Shown in pieces: positions 8,299-16,430 of a DNA stretch of 64,000 nucleotides. The DNA lies in the NCBI RefSeq assembly GCF_001898115.1, contig NZ_MKSQ01000014.1, positions 62,001-126,000 on the forward strand, in the 5' to 3' direction. The DNA is from Allobosea sp. 67-29 (lineage in GTDB: Bacteria > Pseudomonadota > Alphaproteobacteria > Rhizobiales > Beijerinckiaceae). The position numbers and the translations under genes are program-made. The stretch's first letter is position 1, and each line of letters opens with the position of its first letter. The notes under the pieces are model-generated. The model saw nothing but the letters and a program-made list of their open reading frames with translations. It was not told the DNA's origin and ran no database searches.

Positions 8299-8733
8299 AT
8301 GCAACGAAAAGGCCGCCTCATCGGCATCGGCTTCGCGGTCTTCGCGGTGGTCTGCCTCGTGGCGACCTATGACTACTCGAAGGGGCGCATCCCGGAGACC
8401 CGCTCCGCGCTTGTGCAGGACGTGCTGTCGTCCTCGGGCAATGCGCGCGAATGCGCGCGCGACGTGACGGATGTCGTCTCGCGGCTGATCCCGCTCGGCA
8501 TGGAACGGGCGGAGGCTGAGCGCATTCTCGCCGGCGCGACCATCGATCCGCCGAGACCATGGTTCTGGAAGCCGGATGTCGAGAACAGCACCGTCTCGGA
8601 AGGCCAGACGCTGGAGGCGATGCATACGATCAAGACGACCGCCTTCGTCAGCAATCTGCTGCGGGTCTACCTGTCCTTCGAGGAGGGCAAGGTGAAGCGT
8701 GTCGCCGCCGAGGTGATCTGCCATTTCGGCTGA
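8299..8733 (+). CDS. Hypothetical membrane-anchored protein
   Basis: A 144-residue protein that I do not recognise. Residues 8-23 (IGIGFAVFAVVCLVAT) form one hydrophobic helix after a basic start (MQRKGR), so it should be an inner-membrane anchor or uncleaved signal with the remainder in the periplasm. The soluble part has a repeated-cysteine pattern (Cys52 in ECARD, Cys141 near the end) and a predicted mixed alpha/beta region, ending in a strand-like YLSFEEGKVKRVAAEVICHFG-type segment. It lies between the aminotransferase and a methyltransferase on the same strand. A perfect dyad at 8253-8281 precedes it. The start is set by the ATG that gives the basic/hydrophobic N terminus. Confidence 0.65.
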   Translation: MQRKGRLIGIGFAVFAVVCLVATYDYSKGRIPETRSALVQDVLSSSGNARECARDVTDVVSRLIPLGMERAEAERILAGATIDPPRPWFWKPDVENSTVSEGQTLEAMHTIKTTAFVSNLLRVYLSFEEGKVKRVAAEVICHFG

Positions 8734-8799
8734 GGGGATTCGGTACCGCTCGGTCAGCGTTTGGAGTAGCCTGTACGAGGGGCTTCGACGGGTGCTGCC

Positions 8800-9609
8800 A
8801 TGGAAGCGACGGACAAGGTCTTCGCCGGTCCCGTTCCGCAGATTTATGACCGGCTGCTCGTTCCTCTGATCTTCCAGCCTTATGCCGAGGATCTGGCGGT
8901 TCGCGTCGCTGCGGCCCGGCCGCAGCGTATTCTGGAGATCGCGTGCGGGACGGGGGCGTTGACGCAGGCCATGGCCCAGCGCCTGGATGCGGCGAGCATC
9001 GTCGCGACCGACCTCAACCCCGCGATGCTCGACCTCGCGGCCGAGCGCTTCTCGGACGATGACAGGATCGCCTGCCGCCAGGCGGACGCGCTCGACCTGC
9101 CTTTTGCCGATGAGAGCTTCGACCTCGTCGCCTGCCAGTTCGGGGCGATGTTCTTTCCCGACAAGCCGAAGGGCTATGCCGAGGCGCGTCGCGTCCTGAG
9201 GCCCGGCGGGCGCTTCCTGTTCAATGTCTGGGATACGGTCGCGGCGAACGATTTCACCGCAGTCATGCTGGAGACGCTGGCCGAACTCTTCCCGGTCGAT
9301 CCGCCGCGTTTCCTCGCCCGCACGCCCCATGGCTACCACGATCTCGGCACGATCGAGCTCGACATCATGGCCGGCGGCTTTGCGCGGCCGGCGATCGAGC
9401 GCGTCGAGAAGCGTTCCCGCGCCGATTCCGCCGCAGACGTCGCGACGGGCCTCTGCCAGGGCACGCCGATGCGCGGCGAGATCGAGGCGCGCGGAACGCC
9501 GGGCCTCGCCGCCGCCACCGCGGCCGTGACCAAGGCAGTGGAGCGCCGCTTCGGCATCGGGCCAATCGAGGGCGCCTTGTCCGCGTTCGTCGTTTCGGCT
9601 CAGCGCTAG
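8800..9609 (+). CDS. Class I SAM-dependent methyltransferase
   Basis: A 269-residue Rossmann-fold methyltransferase of the Methyltransf_11/UbiE-like group. Motif I is ILEIACGTGALTQAMA (about residues 44-59). The acidic residue after strand 2 is in VATDLNPAML, and the post-strand segment with DALDLPFADESFDLVACQFG is typical of this group. A methyl acceptor cannot be assigned: the C-terminal 110 residues are unlike UbiE, and no quinone or cofactor genes are adjacent. It lies 66 bases after the small membrane protein and 78 bases before hom on the same strand, so it could share a transcript with either. Confidence 0.82.
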   Translation: MEATDKVFAGPVPQIYDRLLVPLIFQPYAEDLAVRVAAARPQRILEIACGTGALTQAMAQRLDAASIVATDLNPAMLDLAAERFSDDDRIACRQADALDLPFADESFDLVACQFGAMFFPDKPKGYAEARRVLRPGGRFLFNVWDTVAANDFTAVMLETLAELFPVDPPRFLARTPHGYHDLGTIELDIMAGGFARPAIERVEKRSRADSAADVATGLCQGTPMRGEIEARGTPGLAAATAAVTKAVERRFGIGPIEGALSAFVVSAQR

Positions 9610-9687
9610 CAGGGCCGGCGCGAATTCACGGCCCTAGCGGCACCGGTCTCCGTTGACACGCATCGCGCCTCATGCGACCCCGCGCCC

Positions 9688-11040
9688 ATGACCAGCGCGA
9701 TGCTTTCCACTCACCCCCAGCCCCTGCGTATCGGCATAGCCGGACTCGGCACGGTGGGTGCCTCGGTGCTGCGGATCCTGCGGCGGCAGGAGAACGCGCT
9801 TGCGGCGCGTTGCGGACGCACGATCCGAGTCACGGCGGTATCGGCGCGCGACCGCAGGCGCGACCGTGGCGTCGATCTCGGCGGCCTCGCCTGGTTCGAC
9901 GATCCGGTGGCGTTGGCGAAATCCGACGAGATCGACTGCCTGGTCGAACTCATGGGCGGCTCGGACGGGCCGGCCAAGGCGGCGGTCGAAGCCGCGCTCT
10001 TTGCCGGCAAGCCGGTCGTCACGGCCAACAAGGCCCTGCTGGCGGCCCATGGCGTCGCGCTGGCGGAACTGGCCGAGAGCCGCAACGCCGCGCTCGCCTT
10101 CGAGGCTTCCTCGGCCGGCGGCATCCCGGTGGTGAAGACGCTGCGCGAGGCCCTGGCGGGAAACAATGTCAGCCGCATCTCCGGCATCCTCAACGGCACC
10201 TGCAACTACATCCTCTCGCGCATGGAGCAGGAGGGGCTGACCTTCGAAGCCTGCCTGAAGGATGCCCAGCGCCTCGGCTACGCCGAAGCCAACCCGACTT
10301 TCGATGTCGAAGGCTTCGACACGGCCCACAAGCTGGCGATCCTAACCAGCCTTTCCTTCGGTACGAAGATCGATGCCGAAGCGATTCATGTGGAAGGCAT
10401 TTCCGCGATCACGCCGCTCGACCTGCGGATGGCCGACGAGCTCGGCTACCGCATCAAGCTGCTCGGCGTCGCCGAGCGCACCAAGACCGGCATCGAGCAG
10501 CGCGTGCATCCGACCATGGTGCCGAAATCCTCCGCCATCGCGCAGGTGATGGGCGTGCTCAATGCCGTCAGCATCGATGCCGATGCCGTGCGCGAAATCA
10601 CGCTGGTCGGCCCCGGTGCCGGCGGCGACCCGACGGCATCGGCTGTCGTCGCCGACATCGCGGATGTCGCGCGCGGCACGGCGGGCCTGCCCTTCGGCCT
10701 GCCGATCGCACGGCTGGAGAAGGCGACGCGCGCGCCGATGCAGCGCCATGAGGGCGGCTATTACGTTCGCCTCGCCGTCGCCGATCGTCCCGGCGCTGCC
10801 GCGTCGATCGCGACGCGCATGGCCGAGGCCGACATCTCGCTCGAGAGCATCGTCCAGCGCCGTTCGCCGGAAGCGGTGACCCGCGATCCCGGCGGGCGCT
10901 CCGGCGCTCCGGTTCCGGTGGTGCTGATCACCTACGCCACCAGCGAGGCCGCCATCCGTGCCGCGCTCGAAAAGGTCTCCGCCGACGGCCATGTCGCGGA
11001 ACCGCCGCAAGTCATCAGGATTGAACGAGAGCAGGTTTAA
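9688..11040 (+). CDS. hom: Homoserine dehydrogenase
   Basis: This enzyme reduces aspartate 4-semialdehyde to homoserine, the branch-point step towards threonine and methionine. The 450-residue length and architecture fit the ACT-containing monofunctional type: an N-terminal nucleotide-binding domain with GIAGLGTVG (residues 16-24), the catalytic/dimer domain with GILNGTCNYIL and the substrate-binding FDVEGFDTAHKLAIL region, then a C-terminal ACT domain (from about residue 355, YYVRLAVADRPG) for threonine feedback. ATG 9688 is used; ATG 9700 is also possible. It is followed after 42 bases by glpX, a linkage seen widely in Alphaproteobacteria. Confidence 0.97.
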   Translation: MTSAMLSTHPQPLRIGIAGLGTVGASVLRILRRQENALAARCGRTIRVTAVSARDRRRDRGVDLGGLAWFDDPVALAKSDEIDCLVELMGGSDGPAKAAVEAALFAGKPVVTANKALLAAHGVALAELAESRNAALAFEASSAGGIPVVKTLREALAGNNVSRISGILNGTCNYILSRMEQEGLTFEACLKDAQRLGYAEANPTFDVEGFDTAHKLAILTSLSFGTKIDAEAIHVEGISAITPLDLRMADELGYRIKLLGVAERTKTGIEQRVHPTMVPKSSAIAQVMGVLNAVSIDADAVREITLVGPGAGGDPTASAVVADIADVARGTAGLPFGLPIARLEKATRAPMQRHEGGYYVRLAVADRPGAAASIATRMAEADISLESIVQRRSPEAVTRDPGGRSGAPVPVVLITYATSEAAIRAALEKVSADGHVAEPPQVIRIEREQV

Positions 11041-11082
11041 AACCTTCTTTCCGATGTCCGTTTTCAAGGGGACCTGATTTCC

Positions 11083-12081
11083 ATGTCCGTCGATCTTCGC
11101 ATTTCGCCCGACCAGATCATCGAGCGCTATCTCTCGATGGAACTCGTGCGCGTCACCGAGCGTGCCGCCGTCTCTGCCGCCCGCCTGCGCGGCCACGGCA
11201 ATGAGAAGGCGGCCGACCAGGCTGCGGTCGACGCCATGCGCCGCGAACTGAACCGCCTGCCGATCGATGGCGAGATCGTCATCGGCGAAGGCGAGCGCGA
11301 CGAGGCGCCGATGCTCTTCATCGGCGAGAAGGTCGGCAACAAGCAGGGCCCGAAGGTCCATATCGCCGTCGATCCGCTCGAAGGCACGACCCTCTGCGCC
11401 AAGGACATGCCCGGCTCGATCGCGGTGATGGCGATGGCCGGCGCTGGCAGCCTGCTCTATGCTCCCGACGTCTACATGGACAAGATCGCGATCGGCCCCG
11501 GCTATCCCCAGGGCGTGATCGATCTCGACGCTTCGCCGGCCGACAACATCGCCGCGCTCGCCAAGGCCAAGGGCGTGAAGCCGAGCGAGATCTCGACGCT
11601 GATCATGGACCGCCCGCGCCATGCCAAGCTGATCGAGGAGGTCCGCAAGACCGGGTGCTCGATCCGCCTCATCACCGACGGCGACGTCGCCGGCGTCATC
11701 TTCTGCACCCAGCCGGAAAAGACCGGCATCGACCTTTATCTCGGCATCGGCGGCGCCCCGGAAGGCGTGCTCGCGGCAGCGGCGCTGCGTTGCGTCGGCG
11801 GCCAGATGCAGGGCCGGCTCATCCTCGACACCGAGGAGAAGCGCAAGCGCGCCTACGGCATGGGCGTCACCGATCCCAACAAGAAATACGACATGTCGGA
11901 AATGGCCTCGGGCGATGTCATCGTCTGCGCCACCGGCGTCACCGATGGCGGCCTGCTCTCGGGCGTGAAGTTCGGCAAGGACGTCATCGAGACCGAGACC
12001 ATCGTCTATCGCTCGATCACCGGCACGGTCCGCCGCATTTATGGCGAGCACCGCGAATTCTCGAAGTTCCAGCTCGACTGA
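11083..12081 (+). CDS. glpX: Class II fructose-1,6-bisphosphatase
   Basis: GlpX removes the 1-phosphate of fructose 1,6-bisphosphate in gluconeogenesis, and in some bacteria acts on sedoheptulose 1,7-bisphosphate. The 332-residue product carries the Li-sensitive phosphatase signature: IGEGERDEAPM at residues 67-77, DPLEGTT at 97-103, GIGGAPEGVLAAAAL, and the C-terminal TGVTDGGLL. It begins 42 bases after hom on the same strand and is probably co-transcribed with it. A GC-rich hairpin follows at about 12113-12133. Confidence 0.96.
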   Translation: MSVDLRISPDQIIERYLSMELVRVTERAAVSAARLRGHGNEKAADQAAVDAMRRELNRLPIDGEIVIGEGERDEAPMLFIGEKVGNKQGPKVHIAVDPLEGTTLCAKDMPGSIAVMAMAGAGSLLYAPDVYMDKIAIGPGYPQGVIDLDASPADNIAALAKAKGVKPSEISTLIMDRPRHAKLIEEVRKTGCSIRLITDGDVAGVIFCTQPEKTGIDLYLGIGGAPEGVLAAAALRCVGGQMQGRLILDTEEKRKRAYGMGVTDPNKKYDMSEMASGDVIVCATGVTDGGLLSGVKFGKDVIETETIVYRSITGTVRRIYGEHREFSKFQLD

Positions 12082-12112
12082 GCGGGCAGCCGCGGCTGCC
12101 TGGATCGGAAAG

Positions 12113-12133
12113 CGGCCGGGTTCGTCCCGGCCG
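12113..12133. terminator. GC-rich hairpin between glpX and the helicase gene
   Basis: CGGCCGGG at 12113-12120 pairs perfectly with CCCGGCCG at 12126-12133 around a TTCGT loop. It lies between convergent genes. There is no U tract, so it may only be a weak or Rho-assisted stop. Confidence 0.4.
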
Positions 12134-12153
12134 TGCTCCTTGGGGCCGTTGTG

Positions 12154-14235
12154 TCAGCGCCACATGCCGCGCATCCGCGCCTGCAGGTCGAGTCGCGGGC
12201 CGGCGCTCGGCTGACGGGCCGGTTGCGCATCGGCTCTTGGCCAGGACGTCTGCTCGAACCGGTCGAGCAGCGAGGTCGGAATGAAGCGGCTGCGCGCCGC
12301 ATAGACATGCCGGTCGCCGCCGCGCGATTGACCATGGACGAAGAAGCGTTGCGGCACGACCAGATCGAGCCGGTCCTTGGCCCTCGTCATCGCGACATAG
12401 AGCAGGCGCCGTTCCTCCTCGATCTCGTCGGGGGTCCCGACGCCGAGGTCGGCGGGGATGCAGCCGTCGACCACGTTCATTACGAAGACCGACGACCATT
12501 CCTGCCCCTTGGCCGAATGGATGGTAGAGAGAGCGAGATAATCCTCGTCGCGATGGGGCGGGCCGGCGCGGTCGCTGGTCGCATTCGGCGGATCGAGCGT
12601 CAGCTCCGTCAGGAAGCGCTCCCGCGACGGGTAGCCTGCCGCGATCTGTTCGAGCTGGACGAGATCCGCCAGCCGGCTGTCCGCATCGTCGTGCCGGCGT
12701 TCCAGATGCGTTGCATACCAGAGCCGCGCCTGCTCGATCTCTGCCGGCCAAGCCGTCCGGCCCGAGGCGAGCGTCTGGACCGCGGCGAGAAAGTTGCCCC
12801 AGTCCGCCTCGGCCCGCTGCGGGGGCTGCGCGGAAGCCAGCGCCGCGAGCGGATCGCTGGCTGCCGCGGCATGGTCCAGCAACCGCTGGGCGCTCGCGGG
12901 ACCGATGCCGGGCAGCAGCAGCAGCAGGCGGAATCCGGCGACGCGGTCGCGCGGGTTCTCGACGAAGCGCAGCAGCGCCAGGAGGTCCTTGACATGCGCC
13001 GCGTCGAGGAATTTCAGGCCGCCGAACTTGACGAAGGGAATGTTGCGGCGCGTCAGTTCGATCTCCAGCGGCCCGCTGTGATGGGAGGCCCGAAACAGCA
13101 CCGCCTGCTCTTTCAGCGTGGCGCCCGCTTCTCGGTTCTCCAGCACCCGCCCGGCGATGAAGCGCGCCTGTTCCGCCTCGTCCCGGACATTCACCAGCCG
13201 CGGCGGCGTGCCCGCGGCGCGCTCCGTCCACAGGTTCTTGGTGAACCGCTCGGCGGCGAGGTCGATGACGCCGTTCGCAGCCGCGAGGATCGCCTGGGAC
13301 GAACGGTAGTTCTGGTCGAGCGTGATGACCTCTGCTGGCGGGGAGAAGGCTTTCGGGAAATCGAGGATGTTGCGCACCGCGGCGGCGCGGAAGGAATAGA
13401 TCGACTGGGCGTCGTCGCCGACCACGGTCAGGCCGTGTCCGTCGGGCTTCAGCCCCAGCAGCACCGAGGCCTGCAGCCGGTTTGTATCCTGGTACTCGTC
13501 GACCATGACATGATCGAAGCGCCCGCCGATCTCCTCGGCCATCTGGGCATCCTCCATCATCTGGGACCAGTAGAGCAGCAGGTCGTCGTAATCGAGCACG
13601 TTCTGCCGCTGCTTGGCTTCGACATAGGCCGCGAACAGCGCTTTCAGCTCGGCGGCCCAGCGGGCGCACCACGGGTAGCCGCGGCCCAGCACCGTCTCGA
13701 TTTCGGCTTCGGCGTTCACGCAGCGCGAATAGATCGCCAGGCAGGTCCCCTTTGCCGGGAAGCGGCTCTCGGTCTTCGAGAAGCCGAGCTCGTGCCGCAG
13801 CAGGTTCATCAGATCGGCCGAGTCCTCGCGATCATGGATCGTGAACGACGGGTCGAGACCGATCGCCTCCGCCTGCTCGCGCAGCAGCCGTGCTCCGATG
13901 CCATGGAACGTGCCGGCCCAGCTCAGAGCCTCGGCAAGGAGCGCGCCATTCTCGCCGAGCACCTTGCGCGCGATCCTGCCGACGCGAGCGGTCATCTCGG
14001 CCGCGGCCCGGCGCGAGAACGTCATCAGCAGGATGCGACGCGGATCGGCGCCGGTCACCAGCAGATGGGCGACGCGATGCGCCAGCGTATTGGTCTTCCC
14101 CGAACCGGCTCCTGCGATCACGAGCAGGGGAGAGGGAACGGCTGTGCCGACGCCATGCGTCGCGGCGCGCCGCTGCGCCGGATTGAGCCCGTCGAGATAG
14201 GAGGCGGCGGGCAAAGGCGAATCAACTGCGAGCAT
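12154..14235 (-). CDS. UvrD/PcrA-like ATP-dependent DNA helicase
   Basis: A superfamily 1A 3'-5' DNA helicase of 693 residues. Walker A is AGAGSGKT (residues 41-48), Walker B is VMVDEYQDTN, motif III is GDDAQSIYSFR, motif IV/V segments include LDQNYRSS, and the late motif TIHSAKGQEW is present. It lacks the nuclease domain of AddA or RecB. It is shorter than UvrD and may be a second Rep/PcrA-type helicase working on stalled forks or recombination intermediates. An open frame continues upstream to 14394, but that extension is Arg/Gly-rich and non-conserved, so ATG 14235 is used. It is divergent from recJ with 160 bases between, a pairing that fits a repair role. Confidence 0.9.
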   Translation of the reverse strand: MLAVDSPLPAASYLDGLNPAQRRAATHGVGTAVPSPLLVIAGAGSGKTNTLAHRVAHLLVTGADPRRILLMTFSRRAAAEMTARVGRIARKVLGENGALLAEALSWAGTFHGIGARLLREQAEAIGLDPSFTIHDREDSADLMNLLRHELGFSKTESRFPAKGTCLAIYSRCVNAEAEIETVLGRGYPWCARWAAELKALFAAYVEAKQRQNVLDYDDLLLYWSQMMEDAQMAEEIGGRFDHVMVDEYQDTNRLQASVLLGLKPDGHGLTVVGDDAQSIYSFRAAAVRNILDFPKAFSPPAEVITLDQNYRSSQAILAAANGVIDLAAERFTKNLWTERAAGTPPRLVNVRDEAEQARFIAGRVLENREAGATLKEQAVLFRASHHSGPLEIELTRRNIPFVKFGGLKFLDAAHVKDLLALLRFVENPRDRVAGFRLLLLLPGIGPASAQRLLDHAAAASDPLAALASAQPPQRAEADWGNFLAAVQTLASGRTAWPAEIEQARLWYATHLERRHDDADSRLADLVQLEQIAAGYPSRERFLTELTLDPPNATSDRAGPPHRDEDYLALSTIHSAKGQEWSSVFVMNVVDGCIPADLGVGTPDEIEEERRLLYVAMTRAKDRLDLVVPQRFFVHGQSRGGDRHVYAARSRFIPTSLLDRFEQTSWPRADAQPARQPSAGPRLDLQARMRGMWR

Positions 14236-14395
14236 GACGCAGATTCGACCAGTTTCGTGTTTTGTTCGCAATCGGCGCGCGGCGAAAGAGCGTGGCCGAT
14301 GTGGTCTGGCAACAGTGCCACCCCGGCCTGCAACCGGGACGCCGCGGCGTCGCATGGTTGACCTTGCGCCCGGCATGCGCGACGCCGGGGGCACG

Positions 14396-16201
14396 ATGAG
14401 TCTGACGCTGCCCCGTGCCTTTCTCGGCGTGACCCGCTCGGCGCTTGGCCGCCCCTGGCGCGACCGGCTCGATATCGCCGGCCTCGGCCGCGCCGAGGCG
14501 CTGAGCCGTCAGGAGGGCCTCTCCGATATTCTCTCGCGCCTGCTGGCGGCCCGTGATGTCGAGCCGGCCGAGGCCTTGCGCTTCCTTGAGCCGAAGCTGC
14601 GCGATCTCCTGCCGGATCCGGTCGTGCTGACGGACATGGCGGGCGCCGCGGCGCGGCTGGCACGGGCCGGCGCCATGGGCGAGCACGTCGCGATCTTCGG
14701 CGATTACGACGTTGACGGCGCCTGTTCGTCGGCGCTGCTCGCGGGTTTCCTGCACCAGGCCGGCGCCCGGCCCCGCATCCATATTCCGGACCGGCTGATC
14801 GAGGGCTACGGCCCCAACAGCGAGGCGATCCGGATGCTCGCGGGTGAGGGGGCAACGCTGCTCGTCACCGTCGATTGCGGCACGACCAGCGAGGAGCCGC
14901 TGGCCGAGGCGCGGCGGCTGGGCCTTGACGTCGTCGTGCTCGATCATCACCAGGCACCCGAACGGCTTCCGCAGGTCGAGGCGCTCGTCAATCCCAACCG
15001 CCAGGACGACCTTTCCGGTCTCGGGCATCTCTGCGCGGCCGGCGTCGTCTTCCTGGCTCTGGTTGCGACCAGCCGCGAACTGCGCCGGCAGGGCGTCTGG
15101 GCCCGCGCCGGCGGCGAGCCGGATCTGCTCGCGGCGCTCGATCTTGTCGCGCTGGCCACGGTCGCCGACGTCGTGCCGCTGCGCGGCCTCAACCGTGCCT
15201 TCGTCCGGCAGGGGATCGCCATGATGCGCGCGCGGACCCGGCCGGGCCTGACCGCGCTGATGGACGTCGCCGGTCTCGATGGACCGGTGCAGCCCTGGCA
15301 TCTCGGCTTCCTGCTCGGACCGCGCATCAACGCTGGCGGGCGGATCGGCGATGCCGCGCTCGGGGCGCGTCTGCTGCTGACCCCGGACGAGGTCGAGGCG
15401 CGCACCATCGCTGCCGAGCTCAACCGCCTCAACCAGGAGCGGCAGGAGATCGAGCGTCTCGCTGTTCTCGAAGCCGTTTCCCAGGCCGAGCACGAGATGG
15501 AGCGCGCGGGGAACGATCTGCCGGTGCTGCTTGCCGCCAGCGCCGATTGGCATCCCGGCATCGTCGGACTGGTCGCTGCGCGCCTGAAGGAGCGCTTTCG
15601 CCGCCCGGCCTTCGCGCTGGCCTTGAACGGGGAGGGCGGTGCCACCGGTTCGGGCCGTTCGGTCGCGGGCGTGGATCTCGGCCGGGCCGTGCGCGCGGCC
15701 GTGGAGGCCGGCATGGCGGTGAAGGGCGGCGGCCACGCCATGGCGGCCGGCGTCACGCTCGGGCCGGGCCAGGCGAATGACTTCCACGCCTTCCTGAACA
15801 CGCGTCTCGCCCGCGAGGTCGCCGGCGCAAGCGAGGCCGAGGCATTGCTGGTCGATTCGGCGTTGAGTGCCGGCGGCGCGAGCCCCCGCCTTCTCGCGGA
15901 GGTAGAGAAGGCCGGCCCCTTCGGCGCGGGCAGTCCCGAGCCGGTCTTCGTCTTTCCGGCGCATCGGCTGACGGATGCGGTGCCGATCGGCAGCGGCGGC
16001 CATGTCCGCGTCAAGCTGCGCAGTGGCGATGGCGCCAGCATCGGCGGCGTCGCCTTCCGCGCGGCGCAGGAACCGCTCGGGCAAGCGCTGCTCGCGGCGC
16101 GCGGCGAGACCGTCCACCTTGCCGCGACGCTGACCCTCAACCGCTGGGGCGGCAACGAGCGGGCGGAGCTGCGGATCCTCGATCTCGCCCGCCCGGTCTG
16201 A
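14396..16201 (+). CDS. recJ: Single-stranded-DNA-specific exonuclease RecJ
   Basis: RecJ digests single-stranded DNA 5'-3' in RecF-pathway recombination, mismatch repair and base excision repair. The 601-residue product has the DHH phosphoesterase core: FGDYDVDGA (residues 101-109), VTVDCGT, and the DHH motif VLDHHQ (about 181-186). The DHHA1 domain has GGGHAMAAG (about 443-451), and a C-terminal OB-like region holds FGAGSPEPVF. ATG 14396 gives the usual N terminus (MSLTLPRAFLGVTRSA); the open frame begins earlier at 14234, but that part overlaps the divergent helicase start and is not conserved. A tRNA-Glu gene follows. Confidence 0.95.
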   Translation: MSLTLPRAFLGVTRSALGRPWRDRLDIAGLGRAEALSRQEGLSDILSRLLAARDVEPAEALRFLEPKLRDLLPDPVVLTDMAGAAARLARAGAMGEHVAIFGDYDVDGACSSALLAGFLHQAGARPRIHIPDRLIEGYGPNSEAIRMLAGEGATLLVTVDCGTTSEEPLAEARRLGLDVVVLDHHQAPERLPQVEALVNPNRQDDLSGLGHLCAAGVVFLALVATSRELRRQGVWARAGGEPDLLAALDLVALATVADVVPLRGLNRAFVRQGIAMMRARTRPGLTALMDVAGLDGPVQPWHLGFLLGPRINAGGRIGDAALGARLLLTPDEVEARTIAAELNRLNQERQEIERLAVLEAVSQAEHEMERAGNDLPVLLAASADWHPGIVGLVAARLKERFRRPAFALALNGEGGATGSGRSVAGVDLGRAVRAAVEAGMAVKGGGHAMAAGVTLGPGQANDFHAFLNTRLAREVAGASEAEALLVDSALSAGGASPRLLAEVEKAGPFGAGSPEPVFVFPAHRLTDAVPIGSGGHVRVKLRSGDGASIGGVAFRAAQEPLGQALLAARGETVHLAATLTLNRWGGNERAELRILDLARPV

Positions 16202-16262
16202 GCGCCGCCACGCCGCCGGCATGCAACCGCAGGGCCGGCTCACGATTCTTGTGAACGGGTGC

Positions 16263-16291
16263 TTGCGGAGCGGCATTCGCCCCACTATACC
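16263..16291 (+). promoter_or_regulatory. Sigma70-like promoter of tRNA-Glu
   Basis: TTGCGG at 16263-16268 and TATACC at 16286-16291 are separated by exactly 17 bases. The predicted start, about 16298, is some 35 bases before the tRNA. It resembles the housekeeping promoter form of Alphaproteobacteria. Confidence 0.6.
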
Positions 16292-16331
16292 TCGCCCCGC
16301 TTCGTGACGCAGCTGCGGCCGCCGAGCGCAT

Positions 16332-16406
16332 GCGGTCTTCGTCTATCGGTTAGGACACCAGCCTTTCACGCTGGGAAGACGGGTTCGATTCCCGTAGACC
16401 GCGCCA
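16332..16406 (+). tRNA. tRNA-Glu (anticodon UUC)
   Basis: A complete cloverleaf can be folded. Acceptor arms GCGGTCT (16332-16338) and AGACCGC (16396-16402) pair over all 7 bp. The anticodon arm is CCAGC-CTTTCAC-GCTGG with anticodon TTC, and the T arm is ACGGG-TTCGATT-CCCGT. The discriminator G at 16403 is followed by an encoded CCA (16404-16406). The UUC anticodon reads GAA/GAG glutamate codons. It stands alone between recJ and spoVR; I see no integrase or duplicated 3' end that would mark an inserted island at this tRNA. Confidence 0.97.
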
Positions 16407-16430
16407 CCCTTCAGCAACATCGACGCAGTG

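Noticed and set aside
8166..8372. A 68-codon frame between the aminotransferase and the small membrane protein
   Set aside because: It overlaps the better-supported gene at 8299, contains the inverted repeat, and has no family or hydrophobic pattern.
10342..12051. A 569-codon frame antisense to hom and glpX
   Set aside because: Antisense shadow, His/Asp/Arg-rich, no domain.
12133..14361. A 742-codon frame antisense to the helicase
   Set aside because: No recognisable motifs; the helicase frame has all superfamily 1 motifs.
16332..16406. tRNA-Glu as an integration site of a genomic island
   Set aside because: No integrase nearby and no repeated tRNA 3' end within the window; the neighbours recJ and prkA-yeaH-spoVR are core genes.
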